A DNA stretch of 6,400 bases from NCBI GenBank assembly GCA_945292135.1, contig CALYRA010000078.1:1-6400 (forward strand). The letters run 5' to 3'. A program made the position numbers and the translations under genes. Positions 1 to 5,633 of this stretch are shown in pieces. Within the stretch, counting starts at the first letter, position 1, and each line of letters starts with the position of its first letter. Origin of the DNA: an uncultured Dysgonomonas sp. (GTDB lineage: Bacteria > Bacteroidota > Bacteroidia > Bacteroidales > Dysgonomonadaceae). The notes under the pieces were generated by a model. The model saw nothing but the letters and a program-made list of their open reading frames with translations. It had not been told where the DNA came from and ran no database searches.

Positions 1-115
1 TCATGACGAAAAAAACGAGTGCAACAAAGGAGATAAAGTACGTATCATGGAAACTCGTCCTTTGAGTAAGACTAAAAGATGGAGATTAGTAGAAATAATC
101 GAAAGGGCTAAATAA
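1..115 (+). CDS. rpsQ: 30S ribosomal protein S17, C-terminal part (5' end outside window)
   Basis: The frame starting at position 2 is open from the window edge to the TAA at 113-115 and encodes 37 residues. They include the stretch [20 protein letters not shown] followed by LVEIIERAK, which is the typical C-terminal end of bacterial S17: a beta-barrel (OB-fold) strand with the conserved [11 protein letters not shown] motif. S17 is a primary 16S rRNA-binding protein of the small subunit, needed early in 30S assembly. It ends two bases before the rplN start codon, which matches the usual rpmC-rpsQ-rplN order. The N-terminal half and the start codon lie left of the window, so length and integrity cannot be judged; what is visible is intact. 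Confidence 0.95.
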   Translation, partial: HDEKNECNKGDKVRIMETRPLSKTKRWRLVEIIERAK

Positions 116-117
116 AT

Positions 118-483
118 ATGATACAACAAGAATCGAGACTAGTCGTAACTGACAACAGTGGAGCTAGAGAATGTTTATGTATTCGCGTATTAGGCGGAAC
201 AAAAAGACGTTATGCGTCTGTAGGGGATGTAATCGTAGTTGCTATCAAGAATGTAATCCCTTCGAGTGATATAAAAAAAGGTGCTGTGACAAAAGCAGTA
301 ATAGTACGTACAAAAAAAGAAGTTCGTCGTGCCGATGGTTCATATATTCGTTTCGATGATAACGCTTGCGTACTATTGAATGCTGCTGGCGAAATGAGAG
401 GAAGTCGTATTTTCGGTCCTGTAGCTCGTGAACTTCGTGCTACTAACATGAAAATTGTATCTCTGGCACCCGAAGTACTTTAA
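118..483 (+). CDS. rplN: 50S ribosomal protein L14
   Basis: A complete 121-residue protein, the normal size for L14 (about 122). It begins [17 protein letters not shown], the standard N-terminus, so the ATG at 118 is secure. The L14 family signature spans about residues 60-86 (AVIVRTKKE, then the [14 protein letters not shown] stretch), and the conserved [13 protein letters not shown] motif follows at about 95-107. L14 is a beta-barrel protein that binds 23S rRNA at the subunit interface, contributes to intersubunit bridges with 16S rRNA, and is where the ribosome-silencing factor RsfS docks in other bacteria. It starts two bases after the rpsQ stop and is separated from rplX by 19 bases, so co-transcription is near certain. 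A clear Shine-Dalgarno sequence at proper distance is not evident; the upstream sequence is A-rich with a weak AAAGGG. Confidence 0.98.
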   Translation: MIQQESRLVVTDNSGARECLCIRVLGGTKRRYASVGDVIVVAIKNVIPSSDIKKGAVTKAVIVRTKKEVRRADGSYIRFDDNACVLLNAAGEMRGSRIFGPVARELRATNMKIVSLAPEVL

Positions 484-502
484 TCCCAAAAACGAAAAAG
501 GA

Positions 503-841
503 ATGAGTAAATTACATATAAAGAAAGGTGATGACGTTATTATCCTTGCAGGTAAAGATAAAGGAGCAACAGGTTCTGTCCTTAAAGTGTTTGTAAAAAC
601 ACAACGTGCTATCGTAGAAGGACGCAACATGGTTAAGAAAAGCGTTAAACCTAATGCAAATAATCCTCAAGGAGGATTTGAAGAAAAAGAAGCGCCAATT
701 CATATTTCTAACTTGGCTTTGAACATTATGGAGCCTCATCCTCAAACAGGAAAACCGAGACCGGTGAAAGTTGGACGCAAAAAAAATGAAGATCGTAAAT
801 TAGTACGTTACGTTAAAAATACAGGTAAGGAGATTAAATAA
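503..841 (+). CDS. rplX: 50S ribosomal protein L24
   Basis: Starting at the ATG at 503 this gives 112 residues ([20 protein letters not shown]...), close to the usual 100-110 for L24. An in-frame ATG at 455 would add 16 residues ([11 protein letters not shown]...) that overlap the end of rplN and do not look like any L24 N-terminus, so I reject it. The KOW motif occupies about residues 6-33 ([20 protein letters not shown]), and the [17 protein letters not shown] stretch at about 54-70 is also characteristic. L24 is one of the two assembly-initiator proteins of the 50S subunit; it binds the 5' domain of 23S rRNA and later sits near the peptide exit tunnel. The stop codon overlaps the rplE start by one base (TAATG), an arrangement that favours translational coupling. 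Confidence 0.97.
   Translation: MSKLHIKKGDDVIILAGKDKGATGSVLKVFVKTQRAIVEGRNMVKKSVKPNANNPQGGFEEKEAPIHISNLALNIMEPHPQTGKPRPVKVGRKKNEDRKLVRYVKNTGKEIK
826..832 (+). promoter_or_regulatory. Strong Shine-Dalgarno sequence for rplE
   Basis: TAAGGAG lies 8 bases upstream of the rplE ATG at 841 and is a 7-base match to the complement of the canonical 16S rRNA 3' end. It sits inside the last codons of rplX (GGT AAG GAG), so it doubles as coding sequence. Most other starts in this window have no such element, and Bacteroidota genes in general use it little, so its functional weight is an inference. Confidence 0.55.
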
Positions 842-1398
842 TGGCAAGTACAACAACCCTCAAAACAGATTATAAAGATCGTATTGTAGCATCTTTGATG
901 AAAGAATTTAGCTATAAATCGACAATGCAGGTTCCGGTTTTGAAAAAAATCGTTATCAACCAAGGTTTGGGTATCGCTGTTGCAGATAAAAAAATTATCG
1001 AAACTGCCATCAACGAACTCACTACCATTACAGGTCAAAAAGCAGTAGCAACTTTCTCCAAGAAAGATATTTCAAACTTTAAACTTCGTAAGAAAATGCC
1101 TATTGGCGTGATGGTTACATTACGTCATGACAAGATGTACGAATTTCTAGAGCGTTTAATTCGTGTAGCATTACCACGTATTCGCGACTTCAAAGGTATT
1201 GAAAGTAAACTTGATGGAAGAGGCAACTATACATTAGGAATTGAAGAACAAATCATTTTCCCTGAAATTAATATTGATAATATTAGTAAAATATTGGGAA
1301 TGAATATTACCTTTGTGACCTCTGCAAAAACAGATGAAGAAGGTTATGCACTTCTTAAAGAATTTGGTTTACCGTTTAAGAACGCTAAAAAAAATTGA
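841..1398 (+). CDS. rplE: 50S ribosomal protein L5
   Basis: A complete 185-residue protein, normal for L5 (about 178-187). The family core is visible: [14 protein letters not shown] at about 31-44, the [21 protein letters not shown] stretch at about 63-83, [20 protein letters not shown] at about 115-134, and QIIFPEI at about 137-143. L5 binds 5S rRNA together with L18 (and L25 where present), anchors the central protuberance, and contacts P-site tRNA and S13 across the subunit interface. The ATG overlaps the rplX stop by one base and has a good Shine-Dalgarno sequence 8 bases upstream. In E. coli this is the start region where S8 represses the spc operon; no equivalent S8 site was identified here by eye. 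rpsN follows after three bases. Confidence 0.98.
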   Translation: MASTTTLKTDYKDRIVASLMKEFSYKSTMQVPVLKKIVINQGLGIAVADKKIIETAINELTTITGQKAVATFSKKDISNFKLRKKMPIGVMVTLRHDKMYEFLERLIRVALPRIRDFKGIESKLDGRGNYTLGIEEQIIFPEINIDNISKILGMNITFVTSAKTDEEGYALLKEFGLPFKNAKKN

Positions 1399-1401
1399 TA
1401 T

Positions 1402-1671
1402 ATGGCAAAAGAATCAATGAAAGCTCGTGAAGTAAAAAGAGCTAAAATGGTTGCAAAATATGCGGCTAAAAGAGCAAAATTAAAAGCAGAAGGCGATTAC
1501 GAAGCTCTACAAGCTCTACCAAAAAATGCTTCACCTGTACGTTTGCACAATCGCTGCTCAATTACAGGGCGTCCGAAAGGCTTTATTCGCCAATTCGGAA
1601 TTTCACGTATTCAATTTCGTGAAATGGCTTCCAAAGGATTAATACCCGGAGTGAAGAAGGCAAGCTGGTAA
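1402..1671 (+). CDS. rpsN: 30S ribosomal protein S14, long zinc-independent form
   Basis: A complete 89-residue protein beginning [17 protein letters not shown]. The C-terminal half carries the S14 signature: [20 protein letters not shown] at about 47-66, then [23 protein letters not shown]. It has a single cysteine (Cys52), so the two CxxC pairs of the zinc-binding short S14 are absent; with the extra helical N-terminal segment this makes it the long, C-minus type. S14 binds the 3' major domain of 16S rRNA in the head of the 30S subunit and is among the late-joining proteins. It starts three bases after rplE and is followed by the largest gap in the window. A second, zinc-dependent or zinc-regulated paralogue elsewhere in the genome cannot be excluded. 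Confidence 0.98.
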   Translation: MAKESMKAREVKRAKMVAKYAAKRAKLKAEGDYEALQALPKNASPVRLHNRCSITGRPKGFIRQFGISRIQFREMASKGLIPGVKKASW

Positions 1672-1750
1672 CAAGAAATATAATTAATATTATATAGGTT
1701 TATTTTTAAATATTGTCCCGGTAGTCGGGATCAATTTAATTTATTAATTT
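1672..1750 (+). other. 79-base AT-rich intergenic gap between rpsN and rpsH
   Basis: This is the only gap in the operon longer than about 32 bases. It is mostly A and T, apart from one GC-rich hairpin at 1712-1735. No open frame of note and no Shine-Dalgarno sequence before the rpsH ATG is seen; the last bases before the start are TTTATTAATTT. TAGGTTTA at 1695-1702 resembles the Bacteroidota -7 element TAnnTTTG in all but the last base, but no matching -33 TTG is present at the right distance, so I do not call a promoter. Confidence 0.6.
1712..1735 (+). promoter_or_regulatory. Imperfect RNA hairpin upstream of rpsH (function unknown)
   Basis: The sequence reads ATTG-TCCCG-GTAGT-CGGGA-T-CAAT. 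TCCCG and CGGGA form a perfect 5-bp GC-rich stem with a 5-base GTAGT loop; ATTG and CAAT extend it by 4 bp after a single bulged T. It stands out as the only GC-rich stretch in an AT-rich spacer and ends 15 bases before the rpsH ATG. It is not followed by a clean T-run, so a factor-independent terminator inside this essential operon is unlikely. It could be an mRNA processing or stability element, a site for feedback regulation by a ribosomal protein such as S8, or a copy of a dispersed short palindrome. Confidence 0.5.
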
Positions 1751-2146
1751 ATGACAGATCCAATAGCAGATTATTTGACGCGGGTGAGAAATGCCATAAT
1801 GGCAAAACACAGAGTGGTGGAAGTACCATCGTCAAATTTAAAAAAAGAAATCACTAAGATTCTTTTAGAAAAAGGATACATTCTTAACTATAAGTTTGTA
1901 GACGAAGGACCTCAAGGAACTATTAAAATAGCCTTGAAGTATGATCCGGTAAATAAAGTAAACGCGATTAAAAAGTTAATTCGTGTTTCCTCTCCAGGTC
2001 TTCGTAAGTACGCTGGGTATAAAGATATGCCTAGAGTTCTTAACGGATTAGGTATAGCTGTGTTATCAACCTCTAAAGGAGTTATGACAGACAAGGAAGC
2101 GCGCGACCTGAAGGTTGGCGGAGAAATTTTATGTTATGTTTATTAA
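1751..2146 (+). CDS. rpsH: 30S ribosomal protein S8
   Basis: A complete 131-residue protein, normal for S8 (about 130-132). It opens MTDPIADYLTRVRNAIMAKH, the conserved N-terminus that fixes the start. The S8 signature lies at about 101-118 (GIAVLSTSKGVMTDKEAR), and the protein ends GGEILCYVY, close to the usual GGEvlcyVw ending. S8 is a primary 16S rRNA-binding protein of the central domain and is essential for platform assembly. In E. coli it also represses spc-operon translation by binding a mimic of its rRNA site in the mRNA; whether that happens here is not shown. It follows the 79-base gap with a hairpin, has no Shine-Dalgarno sequence, and precedes rplF by 22 bases. Confidence 0.98.
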   Translation: MTDPIADYLTRVRNAIMAKHRVVEVPSSNLKKEITKILLEKGYILNYKFVDEGPQGTIKIALKYDPVNKVNAIKKLIRVSSPGLRKYAGYKDMPRVLNGLGIAVLSTSKGVMTDKEARDLKVGGEILCYVY

Positions 2147-2152
2147 TTAAGA

Positions 2153-2159
2153 GGGAGGA
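2153..2159 (+). promoter_or_regulatory. Shine-Dalgarno-like sequence for rplF
   Basis: GGGAGGA occurs in the 22-base gap between rpsH and rplF. The GGAGG core (2154-2158) is 10 bases from the rplF ATG at 2169, a little longer than the usual optimum. It is not in coding sequence, unlike the rplE element, so its conservation across relatives would be more telling. Confidence 0.5.
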
Positions 2160-2168
2160 TAACAAATT

Positions 2169-2723
2169 ATGTCTAGAATAGGAAAATTACCGATAAATAT
2201 CCCTGCAGGAGTAAATGTTGCTGTAAACAAAGAAAATGTAGTTACAGTAAAAGGACCAAAAGGGGAATTAACTCAAGAAGTAAATCCTGATATCAAAGTT
2301 TCTGTTGAAGGTACAGAAGTAATTGTGACTCGTCCAACTGATCAAAAAGAACATCGCGCGTTACATGGTTTGTATCGTTCTTTGATTAATAACATGGTTA
2401 TAGGAGTTTCTGAAGGATATCGCAAAGAACTAGAATTAGTAGGAGTAGGTTACCGTGCTACAAATAATGGTCAAATCCTTGAATTATCATTAGGTTATAC
2501 CCATGCAATATATTTGCAATTACCTAAAGAAGTAAATTTGGAAACTAAAGCAGAGAGAAACAAAAACCCTCTTATCATTTTAGAATCTTGTGATAAGCAG
2601 TTAATCGGTCAAGTTTGCGCAAAAATCCGTTCATTCCGTAAACCGGAACCTTACAAAGGAAAAGGTATACGTTTTGTCGGAGAACAAATTCGTCGTAAGT
2701 CCGGTAAAGCCGCAGGTAAATAA
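2169..2723 (+). CDS. rplF: 50S ribosomal protein L6
   Basis: A complete 184-residue protein, within the usual 175-185. It begins [15 protein letters not shown], the standard L6 start. The two tandem repeats of the L6 fold can be placed at roughly 10-82 and 83-170, with the conserved [20 protein letters not shown] stretch at about 53-72 and [15 protein letters not shown] at about 83-97. The C-terminal L6 signature [11 protein letters not shown] lies at 159-169, followed by a basic tail. L6 binds 23S rRNA near the sarcin-ricin loop and the GTPase-associated region and is needed for late 50S assembly. It sits between rpsH and rplR as in nearly all spc operons, and a Shine-Dalgarno-like GGGAGGA precedes it. 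Confidence 0.98.
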   Translation: MSRIGKLPINIPAGVNVAVNKENVVTVKGPKGELTQEVNPDIKVSVEGTEVIVTRPTDQKEHRALHGLYRSLINNMVIGVSEGYRKELELVGVGYRATNNGQILELSLGYTHAIYLQLPKEVNLETKAERNKNPLIILESCDKQLIGQVCAKIRSFRKPEPYKGKGIRFVGEQIRRKSGKAAGK

Positions 2724-2743
2724 TTCATAAACTGAAGTTAATC

Positions 2744-3094
2744 ATGGCAATAAAGACAAAACAAGATAGAAGGAACAAGATAAAAGCGAGAGTACGCGGT
2801 CATATTTCAGGAACAACAGAATGTCCTCGTTTGACAGTATTCAGAAGCAATAAACAAATCTATGCTCAGGTTATTGATGACCTTAGCGGAAAAACACTTG
2901 CGTCAGCATCTTCACTAAAAATAACCGATAAAGCACCTAAAAAGGAACTTGCGGCAAAAGTAGGTGAAATGATTGCTAAAAGTGCTCAAGAAGCAGGTAT
3001 CACCACAGTGGTGTTCGACCGTAACGGTTATCTGTATCATGGAAGAGTTAGAGAATTGGCAGATGCTGCCCGTAAAGGAGGACTTAAATTTTAA
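2744..3094 (+). CDS. rplR: 50S ribosomal protein L18
   Basis: A complete 116-residue protein, normal for L18 (about 114-120). The very basic N-terminus ([20 protein letters not shown]) is followed by the hallmark [19 protein letters not shown] at about 28-46, and the C-terminus has [20 protein letters not shown] (89-108) then ARKGGLKF, a near-invariant ending. L18 brings 5S rRNA into the 50S subunit and, with L5 encoded earlier in the same operon, forms the 5S ribonucleoprotein of the central protuberance. It is 20 bases after rplF and 5 bases before rpsE. No Shine-Dalgarno sequence precedes the ATG. Confidence 0.98.
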   Translation: MAIKTKQDRRNKIKARVRGHISGTTECPRLTVFRSNKQIYAQVIDDLSGKTLASASSLKITDKAPKKELAAKVGEMIAKSAQEAGITTVVFDRNGYLYHGRVRELADAARKGGLKF

Positions 3095-3099
3095 TAGAA

Positions 3100-3618
3100 A
3101 TGGCAGGAGTTAGTAATAAAGTAAAATCAACCAACGATATTGAGTTAAAAGACAGCTTAGTTGCTATCAATCGTGTGACTAAAGCTACAAAAGGAGGTCG
3201 TCGATTCAGTTTTGCGGCTATCGTTGTAGTAGGTAACGAAGATGGCATAGTTGGTTGGGGCTTAGGAAAAGCCGGAGAAGTAACAACAGCCATTGCTAAA
3301 GGAGTTGAAGCAGCAAAGAAAAACCTTATTAAAGTTCCGATACTTAAAGGTACAATTCCTCACGAGCAAATAGGTAAATTCGGAGGCTCAGAAGTATTGA
3401 TTAAGCCGGCTGCTCCCGGTACAGGGGTTAAAGCAGGAGGAGCGATGCGTGCTGTGCTTGAAAGCGTTGGTATAACAGACGTATTGGCTAAGTCTAAAGG
3501 TTCTTCCAACCCTCACAATCTTGTTAAAGCTACTTTGGTAGCATTAAGCGAATTGAGAGATGCTTATACTGTTGCTCAAAACAGAGGTGTTTCAATGGAA
3601 AAAGTATTTAAAGGTTAA
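3100..3618 (+). CDS. rpsE: 30S ribosomal protein S5
   Basis: A complete 172-residue protein (family usual about 165-175). The double-stranded-RNA-binding-like N-terminal domain covers about 19-82, with [20 protein letters not shown] at 21-40 and [17 protein letters not shown] at 45-61. The C-terminal domain (about 90-165) contains the [20 protein letters not shown] stretch at 103-122 and [11 protein letters not shown] at 135-145. S5 lies on the back of the 30S subunit, where it contributes to mRNA entry, helicase activity and decoding fidelity. The loop where spectinomycin-resistance changes map in other bacteria (near residues 20-30 of E. coli S5) looks like the ordinary [10 protein letters not shown] form; no resistance is inferred. 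The start is 5 bases after the rplR stop, and rpmD follows after 20 bases. Confidence 0.98.
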   Translation: MAGVSNKVKSTNDIELKDSLVAINRVTKATKGGRRFSFAAIVVVGNEDGIVGWGLGKAGEVTTAIAKGVEAAKKNLIKVPILKGTIPHEQIGKFGGSEVLIKPAAPGTGVKAGGAMRAVLESVGITDVLAKSKGSSNPHNLVKATLVALSELRDAYTVAQNRGVSMEKVFKG

Positions 3619-3638
3619 TTTGCAAAGAACATTATACG

Positions 3639-3815
3639 ATGGCAACAATTAAAATAAAACAAGTAAGAAGCAGAATCAATTGCCCTATAGATCAAAAGAG
3701 AACATTGGATGCTTTAGGTCTTCGCAAATTGAATCGTGTGGTAGAACACAACGATACCCCTGCTATCAGAGGTATGGTCAACAAAGTGAAACATTTAGTG
3801 ACAATTGTTGAATAA
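3639..3815 (+). CDS. rpmD: 50S ribosomal protein L30
   Basis: A short 58-residue frame that is easy to overlook, from the ATG at 3639 to the TAA at 3813-3815. The translation begins MATIKIKQVRSRINCPIDQK and continues RTLDALGLRKLNRVVEHNDT, then PAIRGMVNKVKHLVTIVE. This is a full-length bacterial L30 (about 58-60 residues) with the characteristic LdaLGLrKlnrvVehnDtpaIrGMv core. L30 is a small 50S protein bound to 23S rRNA domain II; it is absent from some bacterial lineages, so its presence is informative. Its position between rpsE and rplO is the standard one. It is 20 bases after rpsE and 32 bases before rplO. Confidence 0.97.
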   Translation: MATIKIKQVRSRINCPIDQKRTLDALGLRKLNRVVEHNDTPAIRGMVNKVKHLVTIVE

Positions 3816-3847
3816 TAAAGTTAGTATAAAAGAAAAAAAGATATAAT

Positions 3848-4297
3848 ATGAACTTGTCTAATTTGAAACCTGCAGAAGGATCTACTAAAACGAGAAAACG
3901 CATCGGTCGAGGAACCGGTTCCGGTTTAGGCGGTACTTCCACTAGAGGACACAAAGGGGCTAAATCAAGATCGGGATATTCTAAAAAGATCGGTTTTGAA
4001 GGAGGGCAAATGCCAATTCAACGTCGTTTACCTAAATTCGGCTTTAAAAACATTAACAGAGTAGAATATAAGCCAATAAATTTGGATGTATTACAACGTT
4101 TGGCAGATGCTAAAAGCTTAACAAAGATTGATGTACAAGCATTGATTGATGCAGGATTTATTTCAGCTAAACATTTAGTGAAAATATTAGGAAATGGTGC
4201 TTTAACGGCAAAACTTGAAATAGAAGCTCACGCATTTTCAAAATCAGCAGAAGCTGCGATAACCGCAGCCGGAGGAACTGCAACAAAACTGAAGTAA
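3848..4297 (+). CDS. rplO: 50S ribosomal protein L15
   Basis: A complete 149-residue protein, normal for L15 (about 144-150). It begins MNLSNLKPAEGSTKTRKRIG and continues RGTGSGLGGTSTRGHKGAKS, the glycine- and arginine-rich extension that threads into 23S rRNA, followed by GFEGGQMPIQRRLPKFGF at 49-66. The C-terminal globular domain carries the family signature from about 111 to 143 (VKILGNGALTAKLEIEAHAF, then SKSAEAAITAAGG). L15 is a late-assembly protein that binds 23S rRNA near the base of the central protuberance. The 32 bases upstream are strongly A-rich (AAAAGAAAAAAAGATATAAT before the ATG), a common kind of start in Bacteroidota, which often initiate without a Shine-Dalgarno sequence. 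The secY ATG comes one base after its stop. Confidence 0.98.
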   Translation: MNLSNLKPAEGSTKTRKRIGRGTGSGLGGTSTRGHKGAKSRSGYSKKIGFEGGQMPIQRRLPKFGFKNINRVEYKPINLDVLQRLADAKSLTKIDVQALIDAGFISAKHLVKILGNGALTAKLEIEAHAFSKSAEAAITAAGGTATKLK

Positions 4298-4298
4298 G

Positions 4299-5624
4299 AT
4301 GGGATTTGTAAAAACTATAGAAAATATATGGAAGATTGAGGATCTTCGCAAAAGACTCCTCATTACTTTCTTTTTCGTAGTGATCTATCGCTTCGGAGTA
4401 CATGTTATTCTTCCCGGAATCGATCCCGCCGCATTAGAAAACCTTCATGCTAAAGCTGCTGGAGGTATTCTTGGTATTATCGATATGTTTTCGGGAGGAG
4501 CTTTCTCCAACGCTTCAATCTTTGCTTTAGGTATAATGCCTTACATTTCGGCATCCATTGTAATTCAATTATTAGGGATGGCATTGCCATATTTCCAAAA
4601 ATTGCAGAGAGAAGGAGAAAGTGGTCGTACTAAGATGAACCAATATACGCGTTATCTGACTATACTTATATTATTAGTGCAAGGACCTGCATATTTGGTT
4701 GGCGCAGTCGGCGATGCAGCTCCAGGCGCAACATTCTTTAGCTTCTATTTGCCGTCAGCAATAATTTTGGCAGGAGGTAGTATGTTTGTTCTATGGCTTG
4801 GAGAGCGTATTACGGATAAAGGAATAGGAAATGGTATATCATTTATTATCCTTGTAGGTATTATTGCTCGTCTTCCACATGCCTTAATAGGTGAGTTTGT
4901 AGCTCGTTTAGGTAGTCAGGCAGGAGGTTTAGTAATGTTCCTGATTGAAGTACTATTCTTATTGCTAGTGATTTGTGGAGCTATACTTTTGGTACAAGGA
5001 ACACGTCGTATTCCGGTACAATATGCAAAAAGAGTTGTTGGTAATAAACAATATGGAGGAGCTCGTCAGTATATACCTTTGAAAGTAAATGCAGCTAATG
5101 TGATGCCTATTATTTTTGCTCAGGCAATTATGTTTATTCCAATTACTATTGCAGGATTTTCTACTGATAAAAGCAGTGGATTCCTACAAGCATTCACTGA
5201 CCATACGACAGTTTGGTATAATCTGGTATTTTCATTATTAATTATTGTATTTACTTGGTTTTATACCGCAGTTACCATCAATCCGGTTCAAATGGCTGAT
5301 GAATTGAAACGCAATAATGGATTTATACCAGGTATTAAACCCGGAAAGAAAACAGCAGAATACATAGACAATGTTATGTCTCGTATAACCTTACCAGGCT
5401 CATTATTTTTGGCTTTGGTAGCTATTCTTCCCGCTTTTGCAAGTTATTTTGGAATAAGTCGTGAATTTGCCCAATTTTTTGGAGGAACATCATTATTGAT
5501 TCTGGTAGGGGTAGTATTAGATACCTTACAGCAAATAGAAAGTCACTTATTGATGAGACATTATGATGGGTTATTGAAATCAGGTAGAATAAAAGGCCGT
5601 TCAGGCTCAATTGCAGCATATTAA
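4299..5624 (+). CDS. secY: Protein translocase channel subunit SecY
   Basis: A complete 441-residue polytopic inner-membrane protein. Ten hydrophobic segments can be placed at roughly 18-38, 72-94, 117-136, 149-168, 176-193, 209-233, 268-287, 305-325, 364-384 and 393-412. The first SecY signature (SIFALGIMPYISASIVIQLL) is at 73-92 and the second (WLGERITDKGIGNGISFII) at 166-184. The plug region is about 57-70 (ILGIIDMFSGGAFS), and the cytosolic TRRIPVQYAKR loop before the seventh segment is at 235-245. SecY forms the conducting channel of the SecYEG translocon, working with SecA for secreted proteins and with ribosome/SRP for membrane proteins. It starts one base after rplO, so translation is probably coupled. 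No change from the normal family pattern was seen. Confidence 0.98.
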   Translation: MGFVKTIENIWKIEDLRKRLLITFFFVVIYRFGVHVILPGIDPAALENLHAKAAGGILGIIDMFSGGAFSNASIFALGIMPYISASIVIQLLGMALPYFQKLQREGESGRTKMNQYTRYLTILILLVQGPAYLVGAVGDAAPGATFFSFYLPSAIILAGGSMFVLWLGERITDKGIGNGISFIILVGIIARLPHALIGEFVARLGSQAGGLVMFLIEVLFLLLVICGAILLVQGTRRIPVQYAKRVVGNKQYGGARQYIPLKVNAANVMPIIFAQAIMFIPITIAGFSTDKSSGFLQAFTDHTTVWYNLVFSLLIIVFTWFYTAVTINPVQMADELKRNNGFIPGIKPGKKTAEYIDNVMSRITLPGSLFLALVAILPAFASYFGISREFAQFFGGTSLLILVGVVLDTLQQIESHLLMRHYDGLLKSGRIKGRSGSIAAY

Positions 5625-5633
5625 GAAGCTATA

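Noticed and set aside
455..502. Upstream in-frame ATG that would extend L24 by 16 residues
   Set aside because: The added residues overlap the end of rplN and do not resemble any L24 N-terminus; the ATG at 503 gives the canonical [10 protein letters not shown] start.
210..1038. Several minus-strand open frames of 76-85 codons
   Set aside because: All are antisense to rplN, rplX or rplE, whose protein products are unmistakable; none has recognisable features.
1695..1702. TAGGTTTA, similar to the Bacteroidota promoter -7 element TAnnTTTG
   Set aside because: The final base does not match and there is no TTG at the -33 distance; in such AT-rich sequence this similarity is expected by chance.
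1712..1742. Hairpin considered as a factor-independent terminator
   Set aside because: The GC stem is only 5 bp and is followed by TCAATTTAATTT rather than a T-run, and termination here would cut off essential downstream genes.
3075..3082. AAGGAGGA near the end of rplR as a ribosome binding site for rpsE
   Set aside because: It is 17 bases from the rpsE ATG, too far for normal pairing, and it encodes the conserved KGG of the L18 tail.
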